Positions 1-5,806 of a stretch of DNA of 6,090 nucleotides are shown here, piece by piece; position 1 is the stretch's first letter; the number at the start of each line of letters is the position of its first letter. The stretch lies in contig JAVXWL010000081.1 in the NCBI GenBank assembly GCA_032230565.1, positions 1-6,090 on the forward strand. Reading direction: 5' to 3'. The notes beneath the pieces are model-generated. The model did no database searches. It was not told the origin of the DNA and worked only from the letters and a program-made list of their open reading frames with translations. The stretch is from GCA-003244245 sp032230565. GTDB taxonomy: Bacteria > Actinomycetota > Actinomycetes > Mycobacteriales > Pseudonocardiaceae. The position numbers were made by a program, and so were the translations under genes.

Positions 1-24
1 CGTGCTCGGGCTGCTCCAGGACCG

Positions 25-465
25 GTGAGTGCGGCCCCCGCTCCCGCGCTCAGCGTCGTCGCGACACCGAGCATCGGCTCACCCACGACATCGATACTTG
101 GGTGGCCAAGTGCCTCGGCGGACGCTGTGCCGTGTCTGGTGCCGCTGTCCTTCGACTGGGACGGCGAGGCGCTGCTGGTGGCCACGCCGACCGACAGCCC
201 GACCGGTAGGAACCTCGCCGCTACCTGAACCGTTCGGCTGGGGCTGGGCCACACCCGCGACGTGTCCATGATTGAGGGTGAAGTCGAGGTCCTCGAGATC
301 GACCGCGTTGCCACAGCAGCGGGGTGACCGGTTCGCCGCGCGCACCGGCTTCGACCCGCGTGCGCCGGCCACGCCGTACCGCTGGTTCCGCGCCTCCCCG
401 CGCCGCATCCAGGCCTGGCGCGAGGTGAACGAGCGCGAGCACGGTTTGTGGCGCGGGTGTTGGAG
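25..465 (+). pseudogene. Decayed PPOX-class (pyridoxamine 5'-phosphate oxidase-like) flavoprotein gene
   Basis: Pieces of one protein of the pyridoxamine phosphate oxidase-like split-barrel family (F420- or FMN-binding) can be read by changing frame. Positions 51-107 (third frame) give RRRDTEHRLTHDIDTWVA. Positions 109-225 (first frame) give the barrel core, with VPCLVPLSFDWDGEALL and SPTGRNLAAT. The same frame continues at 229-324 with VRLGLGHTRDVSMIEGEVEV. From 323 the second frame gives GDRFAARTGFDPR, then TPYRWFRASPRRIQAWREVNE. Visible lesions are one extra base near 108, TGA at 226-228 where a Gly codon is expected, and one extra G in the G run at 321-324. Similarity fades after about 440, before the usual short C-terminal tail. 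The original start is unclear: GTG at 25 has AGGA at 18-21 upstream but lies in a different frame from the 51-107 piece. The family call is recognition from memory and is fairly secure; the cofactor and substrate are not known. Confidence 0.75.
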
Positions 466-839
466 GAGTGGTCAGCGGTGTCCCGGGTGTTCCACCGAGC
501 ACCGCGGCCGATCCTCACCGAGCTGAAGCTATCCCCACCTTGAACGTGGCGGCATCTGTACTCGGCGAATCCGAGCCGCCCGTCCCCATGCAGCGGGGCC
601 TCATACCGTGCCGAGTCGTCAGCGGCTGAATGCGGTGCAGTGCTCGCTGAACGGGAGTCCCGGCTCCCTGCGCTGCAACGGCTTCACTGGTCGGCACCCA
701 TTCGGGGAGTTTTAACCCTGCGCGCCCGGGGAAATCTTCTCTTTCAGCGGCACATTAACCGCACCGTAACCCAGGACCCTGCTCCGCCTCATGCGGTCAT
801 CGTGCGGCAGAACCTGGCAAAGAGCCGGGAGGCCGTCGC
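466..839. other. Gene-poor stretch upstream of the operon, with a hairpin at 636-677
   Basis: No convincing protein was found on either strand. A short open frame ending at 843 overlaps the next gene's GTG but resembles no family I know. An imperfect nested inverted repeat is present: TGCAGTGC (636-643) pairs with GCGCTGCA (670-677) with one G-T pair, and encloses GGGAG (653-657) facing CTCCC (664-668). It could be a terminator for the decayed upstream gene or part of a leader. The more A+T-rich part at 709-770, with several TTAA and GTAAC runs, is the likeliest place for the operon promoter, but I cannot assign -35 and -10 boxes with any confidence. Confidence 0.4.
827..832 (+). promoter_or_regulatory. 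Shine-Dalgarno site for GTG at 840
   Basis: GGGAGG lies 7 bases before the GTG at 840, an ideal spacing. It is the main argument for starting the dehydrogenase at 840 rather than at the in-frame GTG at 927, which has no purine-rich site before it. Confidence 0.6.
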
Positions 840-2417
840 GTGACCTCGTCTCCGTTGGCGCCCACCCGCGGGAGCCTCATCGTCGCAGGCGCCTGCCCTG
901 GAGCTCTGACGCCACTTCGCAGTGGTGTGTTACAGGGCAGGCGAGGCCGAGTCGCCGTACCGACCTATGACCGCAGCGCGCTCACCCCATCAGTGATCCA
1001 CATCGGCGTTGGTGGGTTCGCCCGCGCACACCAGTTGGTGTACTTCGACGACATCGCCCAGCGGCGGATCAGCAACCAGTGGGGAGTTCTGGGGGTCGGC
1101 CTACACAGTCGAGCGCTGCAGAACGCGCTCGCGCCGCAGGACTACCTGTACCTAGTGGTGGAGCGCGACGCCGAGCAAGAGCGCGCCCGCATCATTGGCT
1201 CGCTGGTCGGCTACCGGTTTGCGCCGGAGGACCCCGGAGCGACACTGGCTGCGCTGAGCGAGCCGAGCGCACGGCTCGTCACCTTGACGATCACCGGGAA
1301 CGGGTACGGGATCGATCCGCAGACCGGCGAGTTCGACCCCGACGACGCCGAGGTGCAAGCGGACCTGCGGCACCCCGACCGCCCTAGCGGTGCCCTCGGT
1401 TTCCTGGTCGCCGCGCTCGACCGCCGACGCCGCGCCGGCCTGCCTCCTTTCACCGTCCTGTCCTGTGACAACATCCAGCACAACGGGCGCGCTGCCCGCA
1501 CCGCCGTCGTCGCCTTCGCCCGCCTTCGGGACGAGGTGCTCGCCCGCTGGATCACCGACAATGTCGCCTTCCCCGGCAGTATGGTCGACCGCATCACTCC
1601 GCAGACCACACCGGAGGTCCGGGCCGCCATCGCGGACGTATTCGGCGTCGACGACCGCTGGCCGGTGGTCACCGAACCGTTCTCGCAGTGGGTGGTGGAA
1701 GACACGTTCTGCAACGGCAGGCCGCCGCTGGACCAGGTCGGTGCGCGGTTCGCCTCTGATGTCCGGCCGTACGAGCTGATGAAGACTCGCCTGCTCAACG
1801 CCAGCCACTGCGCTCTCGGCTATCTAGGCCGGCTCGCTGGCTACACTCACGTGCACGAAGCGCTGGCCGACTCTGTCCTCCGCGGCTACACCGCCCGGCT
1901 GATGGACGAGGAGGTGTCCCCGCTGCTGCCGCCGGTGCACGGAGTGGATCTGGCGGACTATACGAGAACTCTGCTGCAGCGGCTGGCCAATCCGGTGCTC
2001 GGCGACCGGCTGGAGCGGCTGTGCGACCGAGGATCGACGAAGATGCCGAGCTACCTGCTGCCCTCGCTACACGAGGCGGTGCGGCGGGCCCGGCCGCACG
2101 CGCTGCTCACCCTCGCCGTCGCAGCCTGGTGCCGATACCTGCGCGGGCTGGAGCCGGCGGGTAACCCGACCGGTGTGCGCGACCCACGGGGAGCTGAACT
2201 GCAGGCCCTGGCCATCGCCGGTGGTGATCTGGACCCACGGCCGCTGCTGGGCGAGCGGTCCATCTTCGGCGATCTCGGAGGCAACCCGTGCTTCGTCGAT
2301 GCCGTGGCCGCGGCGCTGGGCAGGCTGGAGCGCGATGGCGTGCGTCCGACTATCGCGGCGTACACCAGCCGGCACGTCCATCCTGCGCCGGGCGAGGCGA
2401 GCGGAGCGTCAGCATGA
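840..2417 (+). CDS. Mannitol dehydrogenase-family polyol dehydrogenase
   Basis: This is a long-chain NAD(P)-dependent polyol dehydrogenase of the mannitol/fructuronate/arabitol group, expected to interconvert a polyol (or its phosphate) and a ketose in the cytoplasm. The Rossmann part carries IHIGVGGFARAHQ at residues 53-65. LSCDNIQHNG is at 207-216 and PGSMVDRITP at 245-254. The C-terminal domain holds the signature YELMKTRLLNASH at 311-323, in which K315, N320 and H323 match the catalytic Lys, Asn and His of Pseudomonas mannitol 2-dehydrogenase in identity and spacing. KMPSYLLPSL is at 401-410. At 525 residues it is slightly longer than usual. The first 29 residues look unlike the family, and their codons are less G+C-rich at third positions, so GTG 927 is a possible alternative start. 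Leu31 is a TTA codon. The stop overlaps the next ATG (ATGA), showing tight coupling. The exact substrate is undetermined. Confidence 0.92.
   Translation: MTSSPLAPTRGSLIVAGACPGALTPLRSGVLQGRRGRVAVPTYDRSALTPSVIHIGVGGFARAHQLVYFDDIAQRRISNQWGVLGVGLHSRALQNALAPQDYLYLVVERDAEQERARIIGSLVGYRFAPEDPGATLAALSEPSARLVTLTITGNGYGIDPQTGEFDPDDAEVQADLRHPDRPSGALGFLVAALDRRRRAGLPPFTVLSCDNIQHNGRAARTAVVAFARLRDEVLARWITDNVAFPGSMVDRITPQTTPEVRAAIADVFGVDDRWPVVTEPFSQWVVEDTFCNGRPPLDQVGARFASDVRPYELMKTRLLNASHCALGYLGRLAGYTHVHEALADSVLRGYTARLMDEEVSPLLPPVHGVDLADYTRTLLQRLANPVLGDRLERLCDRGSTKMPSYLLPSLHEAVRRARPHALLTLAVAAWCRYLRGLEPAGNPTGVRDPRGAELQALAIAGGDLDPRPLLGERSIFGDLGGNPCFVDAVAAALGRLERDGVRPTIAAYTSRHVHPAPGEASGASA
885..943 (+). repeat. 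Large nested inverted repeat over the dehydrogenase start region
   Basis: An 11-bp perfect inverted repeat has CGCCTGCCCTG at 890-900 and its complement CAGGGCAGGCG at 933-943. Inside it a second stem pairs 909-916 (ACGCCACT) with 921-928 (AGTGGTGT), with one G-T pair, closed by the four-base loop TCGC. The left arm also overlaps a perfect 12-bp palindrome, GCAGGCGCCTGC, at 885-896. The structure lies over codons 16-35 of the predicted dehydrogenase. It includes the alternative start GTG 927-929 and the TTA codon 930-932. No T run follows, so it is not a standard intrinsic terminator. It may act on translation or transcription of the operon, or be a relic of a small palindromic element. Confidence 0.65.
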
Positions 2418-3217
2418 CGAGGACGGACGGGACCACAGCCATCCAGCCCGAGGTGATCGAGGGCCTGCGGGTGCTGCTCTGCGACGCCGACGGCAACCTC
2501 TTTCCCTCCGAAGAACCAGCGTTCGACGCTTCCGCCGACGTCACCAACGACTTTCTGGCCTACCTGGGCGTGTCGCGCCGCCACACGCCCGAGCAGCTGC
2601 GGCTCGCCACCACGGGCATGACCTTCCGGCGGACCGCCGTCGCGCTCGCGGCCGAGCACGGGATCACCAAGATTGCCGACCTGGAAGGGTGGGTAGAGCA
2701 GGAGAAGCGCGTCGTCACGGCGCACCTGCGCGCGACGCTGCGCCCCGATCCACGCGTCCTTGACCCGCTGACCGCGCTCCAGGAGCGACTCGTCCTGGCC
2801 GCAGTGAGTTCCAGCGCCCTCACACGCCTTGAAGCCTGCTTCGCCGCGACCGGCCTCACCGCGCTTCTCCGAGCCGATCGCATCTTCTCAGCGGAGAACT
2901 CACTGCCCACCCCCACCAGCAAGCCCGACCCAGCGATCTACCTCCACGCCTGCGCGCAGTTGGACATCCTGCCCGAGGCGGGACTCGCCGTCGAAGACTC
3001 GCTCCCCGGCGCGCAATCGGCCATTGCAGCCGGCTGTCCAACCGTGGGGAATGTGCTCTTTGTCCCGGTCGCGGAGCGCGCCGAGCGGGTCGCCGCATTG
3101 CACGAGGCGGGGGTCGTGGCCGTCGTCAGCTCCTGGGACGAGCTCGCCGACCTGCTGTTACCGACGCTGCGCGGCAGGGCTACCGTCGACGTTCTGATCC
3201 CCGCGGGGACCGCCTGA
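2414..3217 (+). CDS. HAD-superfamily hydrolase (subfamily IA type)
   Basis: The 267-residue protein has the full haloacid dehalogenase motif set. Motif I is LLCDADGNLF, with nucleophile D24 and acid/base D26. Motif II is the Ser near 132 in LVLAAVSSS. Motif III is K170 in SKPDP, and motif IV is E194 D195 in LAVEDSLPGAQSAIAAG. About 100 residues between motifs I and II form a probable helical C1 cap. Such enzymes are usually phosphatases on small phosphorylated metabolites or beta-phosphoglucomutase-like mutases. Motif I has Asn28 where Thr or Val is usual. ATG at 2414 is supported by GGAG at 2403-2406 and by the ATGA overlap with the dehydrogenase. Its neighbours suggest a polyol or sugar phosphate substrate, but a phosphatase does not fit simply into CDP-polyol synthesis. 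Leu249 is the operon's second TTA codon. The family is secure; the reaction is open. Confidence 0.9.
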   Translation: MTRTDGTTAIQPEVIEGLRVLLCDADGNLFPSEEPAFDASADVTNDFLAYLGVSRRHTPEQLRLATTGMTFRRTAVALAAEHGITKIADLEGWVEQEKRVVTAHLRATLRPDPRVLDPLTALQERLVLAAVSSSALTRLEACFAATGLTALLRADRIFSAENSLPTPTSKPDPAIYLHACAQLDILPEAGLAVEDSLPGAQSAIAAGCPTVGNVLFVPVAERAERVAALHEAGVVAVVSSWDELADLLLPTLRGRATVDVLIPAGTA

Positions 3218-4353
3218 TGAAAGTGGTCTACAACAGCTTCAGCGGCCGCTACTCCGATAGTCCTCGCGCCGTGTACGAGGCACTCGCGGACCGTGGCGGG
3301 GACCTGCACCACACCTGGCTCGCGCATCCTGCGCATGCGCTGTCGTTCCCGCCCGGGACGGGCACCGTGCCCTACGGCAGTCCGGACTGCATTGCGGCGC
3401 TGGAAGCGGCGGACGTACTCGTGTCCAACGACCACGTGCCCCTCGACTGGGAGAAGCGTCCAGGTGCCATCTATCTCCAGACCTGGCACGGCACCCCGTT
3501 GAAGCGAATCCACCACGACGTCCGGTGGGCGCCCGTGGGCCGGCTCGAGCGCCTGGACGCCGACGTCGCCCTGTGGGACCACCTGCTCTCCCCCAACCAC
3601 ACGAGCAGCGAGCGACTGCGGCGCGCCTTCCGGTTCACCGGCCAGATCCACGAAATCGGATACCCACGCAACGATCTCCTGAGCTCTCCCGGCCGGTTCG
3701 CGATGCGCGAGGCGGTGCGCGCGGAGCTGGGCGTGCCCGACGGTGTGCGCGCCGTGCTCTACACCCCGACCTGGCGCGATGACGTCGTGTTTGGCGCAAG
3801 CGGGCCCGGTTTCGCCCTGCAGCTGGACCTGCACGACTTCACCCGCCGGCTCGGACGCGACCACGTCCTGCTGCTGAGGCTGCACAGCATGGTCGCCGAC
3901 CAGCTGGATCTACCCGCCGGCGCACCAGTGCTCGATGTCTCCCGGTACCGGGACGTGCGCGATCTCTACGTCGCCGCGGATCTCCTGGTCACCGACTACT
4001 CCTCGACGATGTTCGACTTCGCGATCACCGGCAGGCCGATCCTCTTCTTCACCTACGACATCGACTACTACCGTGACGAGCTGCGGGGGTTCTACTTCGA
4101 CCTCACCACCGAGGCACCCGGCCCCCTGCTGGACACCAGCGAGGCGCTCGTCAGCGCGATCCGCGACCTTGACGCGGTCGCCGCCGAGCACTGCCACCGC
4201 TACGCCCGGTTCCAGCAAACGTTCTGCCACCTCGAGGACGGCCACGCCACCGACCGGGTCCTTGAGCGCTTCTTTCCTACCGGCAACCGGTACGACGTGG
4301 CGAACCTACCCCCACCGGCACCACAGCGAGGAGACCGCCATGCCCATCGCTAA
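3217..4353 (+). CDS. CDP-glycerol glycerophosphotransferase-family protein (TagB/TagF-like)
   Basis: This 378-residue protein belongs to the family that transfers glycerol phosphate or ribitol phosphate from the CDP-polyol to teichoic acid or related acceptors at the inner face of the membrane. Family motifs seen in order are QTWHGTPLKRI (88-98), GYPRNDLL (148-155), LYTPTWRDD (181-189), LLLRLHS (218-224), DLLVTDYSSTMFDFAITGRPILFF (starting at 255) and the C-terminal HLEDGHATDRVLE (338-350). The His in WHGTPLK and the VTDYSS stretch correspond to the donor-binding and catalytic regions of TagF. Its length matches the catalytic domain alone, as in TagB, and lacks the large N-terminal part of TagF. 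There is no signal peptide or clear membrane span, which fits a peripheral membrane protein. Its ATG shares one base with the TGA of the HAD gene, and GGGGA at 3205-3209 is the ribosome site. The last 14 bases overlap the next gene. Donor and acceptor are inferred only. Confidence 0.92.
   Translation: MKVVYNSFSGRYSDSPRAVYEALADRGGDLHHTWLAHPAHALSFPPGTGTVPYGSPDCIAALEAADVLVSNDHVPLDWEKRPGAIYLQTWHGTPLKRIHHDVRWAPVGRLERLDADVALWDHLLSPNHTSSERLRRAFRFTGQIHEIGYPRNDLLSSPGRFAMREAVRAELGVPDGVRAVLYTPTWRDDVVFGASGPGFALQLDLHDFTRRLGRDHVLLLRLHSMVADQLDLPAGAPVLDVSRYRDVRDLYVAADLLVTDYSSTMFDFAITGRPILFFTYDIDYYRDELRGFYFDLTTEAPGPLLDTSEALVSAIRDLDAVAAEHCHRYARFQQTFCHLEDGHATDRVLERFFPTGNRYDVANLPPPAPQRGDRHAHR
4328..4333 (+). promoter_or_regulatory. 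Shine-Dalgarno site for ATG at 4340
   Basis: GAGGAG lies 6 bases before ATG 4340 and within the 3' end of the transferase gene. It supports this start over the in-frame GTG at 4427, which would give a more family-like N-terminus but has no ribosome site. Confidence 0.6.
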
Positions 4354-5161
4354 TCCTCGGAGGCGTCCCGCCACACCGCGGTGCCGACCCGGACGCCCGA
4401 CGTCCCCACGCCAGCGACCAGCGCCGGTGCAGGTCGTGATCCTCGCTGCGGGCATGGGCACCCGACTGGGTCGGTCGCTACCCAAACCGCTCACGCCTCT
4501 GCGGGACGGACAAAACATCCTGCTCCGTCAGCTCGACGGCCTGCACGCCGCTTTCGGGAAGGCCGTCGAGATCACGCTCGTCGTGGGCTACAAAGCCGAG
4601 CACATCCGCCGCGCGGCACCCGGAGCCGCCTTTGTCCACAATCCGGACTACGCGCGGACCAACACCTCCAAGAGCCTCTTGCGGGCGTTGGCCGCGTCCC
4701 GGCCGGGCGGAGTGCTTTGGCTCAACGGTGACGTCGTGTTCGACCCCGCGATCCTGCAGCACGTCGCGCCCGCGGTGCATGCAGACCAGAGCTTCGTGTG
4801 CGTGGACACCGCCAGCGTCGCCGACGAGGAGGTGAAGTACACCGTCGATACCGCAGGCTTCGTCCACGAACTGTCCAAGACCGTCGTCGGCGGACTGGGT
4901 GAGGCGATCGGGATCAACTACGTGTCCACCGCTGACAAGCCGATGCTGATCGAGCACCTCGGCCGATGCGACGACTGGGACTACTTCGAACGGGGGATCG
5001 AGACCGCCATCACACAGCACGGCATGCGGATCCGCCCCCTCGAAATCTCGGCGTTCGCCGCCGTGGAAGTTGACTTCGAGGAAGACCTCGTCCGCGCCAA
5101 CCAGTTGTGTCTGCCCGCTCCCGTCCATGTACGCCTTCGCTCGGACGCCGCTCCGCAGTAG
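4340..5161 (+). CDS. LicC-like nucleotidyltransferase, probable CDP-polyol-forming cytidylyltransferase
   Basis: The 273-residue protein has the nucleotidyltransferase GT-A fold signature VVILAAGMGTRLG at 32-44, followed by LPKPLTPL at 47-54. TNTSKSLLRAL (107-117) and WLNGDVVF (127-134, with metal-ligand D131) follow. GEAIGINYVS (187-196), DDWDYFE (211-217) and AVEVDFEEDLVRA (241-253) complete the pattern of phosphocholine cytidylyltransferase-like proteins (LicC, COG1213 type). The likely reaction is CTP plus a phosphorylated alcohol giving a CDP-alcohol. No choline kinase or transporter of a lic-type locus is visible, whereas a polyol dehydrogenase and a CDP-polyol transferase are adjacent, so a polyol phosphate is the favoured substrate by inference. 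The first 29 residues are rich in Arg and Pro and precede the usual N-terminus; GTG 4427 would remove them. This is the last gene of the operon. A sugar-1-phosphate substrate or another nucleotide remains possible. Confidence 0.88.
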   Translation: MPIANPRRRPATPRCRPGRPTSPRQRPAPVQVVILAAGMGTRLGRSLPKPLTPLRDGQNILLRQLDGLHAAFGKAVEITLVVGYKAEHIRRAAPGAAFVHNPDYARTNTSKSLLRALAASRPGGVLWLNGDVVFDPAILQHVAPAVHADQSFVCVDTASVADEEVKYTVDTAGFVHELSKTVVGGLGEAIGINYVSTADKPMLIEHLGRCDDWDYFERGIETAITQHGMRIRPLEISAFAAVEVDFEEDLVRANQLCLPAPVHVRLRSDAAPQ

Positions 5162-5214
5162 CAGCGCTTCACCCCGCTGCCGCGCCGTGCTGTGGTGATC
5201 GATCGGGACGGCGC
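5161..5214 (+). terminator. Candidate terminator hairpins after the operon
   Basis: Two inverted repeats follow the TAG stop. GCAGCG (5161-5166) pairs with CGCTGC (5175-5180) around an 8-base loop. GCGCCGT (5182-5188) pairs with ACGGCGC (5208-5214) around a 19-base loop containing GATCGATC. Neither has a T run, which is common for terminators in high-GC actinomycetes. The site lies between the operon and a gene fragment that converges on it. The 10-base direct repeat GCGCTTCACC (5164-5173 and 5211-5220) overlaps both and may be chance. Confidence 0.35.
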
Positions 5215-5246
5215 TTCACCGCGATCTCAAGGCAGGAGCGACGGCG

Positions 5247-5492
5247 CTACCGCCACCAATCACGGGCCGCGACGATGATCGGGCCGAGCAGGTGGTGCGC
5301 CAGGTCTGCGCGCGACTTGCGTCCAAGCCCGGAGGAGATGCCATGGTGGGTGAACTCGCTGAGCACGCCGGTCTCGGTGATTGGGTTGTCCGGGCGCAGG
5401 GTCAAGAACGACCGGCGGTGGCACTCCCATGCGTCCACCCGGTCCGCCGCGAACAGGAGCAACCAGTGCGCGGCGAGGAGGCGAACTGATCT
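5247..5492 (-). pseudogene. 3' fragment of an unrecognised minus-strand gene
   Basis: A minus-strand reading frame ends at TAG (5247-5249) and can be read back to a stop at 5493-5495, giving about 81 residues that begin RSVRLLAAHWLLLFAADRVD and end AARDWWR. Roughly nine in ten codons of its last 71 have G or C in the third position, as expected for real coding DNA here, and central phrases such as LTLRPDNPITETGVLSEF look like constrained protein. There is no good start codon or ribosome site; TTG at 5462 would be the only start for a short protein. The upstream end coincides with the left edge of the recombinase remnant on the other strand, so the gene was probably cut by a rearrangement near 5480-5492. 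I do not recognise the family. Confidence 0.5.
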
Positions 5493-5733
5493 TCACATCC
5501 AAGTGGGGCACGCCGATCGACCACGCAACTTCAACCGTACCTGGGACGCACGGTGCACGACGGGGCGCCGCACCTATGCGACGCTGCTGGGCAATCTGGA
5601 CGTGCACCCCTGCGAGGTCATGCAGCTCCTGCGCCACGCGCAAATCGCGGTGACTATGGAGATTTACGCCCAAGCATCGTCGACGGTCACCGGGTCTACG
5701 TTGAAGCGGTTGGCAAACAGCCTCGGTGGATGA
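5483..5733 (+). pseudogene. Broken C-terminal part of a tyrosine recombinase (phage-type integrase)
   Basis: The catalytic-domain end of a tyrosine site-specific recombinase is recognisable across three frames. ELIFTSKWGTPID is at 5483-5521, PRNFNRTWDAR at 5521-5553, VHDG at 5553-5564, and RRTYATLLGNLDVHP through LLRHAQIAVTMEIYAQASS follows from 5566 to the TGA at 5731-5733. HDG plus the following Arg reconstruct the HxxR motif. LRH (His at 5635) and the nucleophile-position Tyr (5665-5667) are present. Lesions are one missing base near 5521, loss of roughly a dozen residues usually found between WDAR and VHDG (with a frame change), and one extra G in the run at 5562-5565. The N-terminal and core-binding parts are absent; sequence to the left belongs to a different gene on the other strand. 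It cannot be active. No attachment site or tRNA gene is visible in the window. Confidence 0.78.
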
Positions 5734-5806
5734 CCCGGGTGTATTCGACTTTCCGGGCGCCACAGATAGCCGCCTCTGCTGGAACGGCTCTTTCGTGTGG
5801 CGGTGT

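Noticed and set aside
745..770. Small inverted repeat GCGG/CCGC around cacattaa and a weak TTTCAG to CGTAAC promoter match
   Set aside because: A four-base stem and poor box matches are within chance; not strong enough to call an operator or promoter.
640..843. Short plus-strand open frame whose TGA overlaps the dehydrogenase GTG
   Set aside because: It starts at a GTG with no good ribosome site, resembles no family, and contains parts of the 636-677 inverted repeat. The overlap alone is not enough evidence for a gene.
1152..1808. Two minus-strand open frames opposite the dehydrogenase
   Set aside because: They are shadows of the plus-strand gene, which carries the catalytic motifs; neither shows a domain.
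2938..3885. Long minus-strand open frame of about 315 codons opposite the HAD and transferase genes
   Set aside because: It lies antisense to two genes with clear family motifs and has no recognisable domain. Long antisense open frames are expected in high-GC DNA.
5292..5482. Plus-strand reading frame opposite the minus-strand fragment, partly protein-like
   Set aside because: Third-position G+C bias favours the minus strand in this stretch, and the plus-strand frame has no family resemblance.
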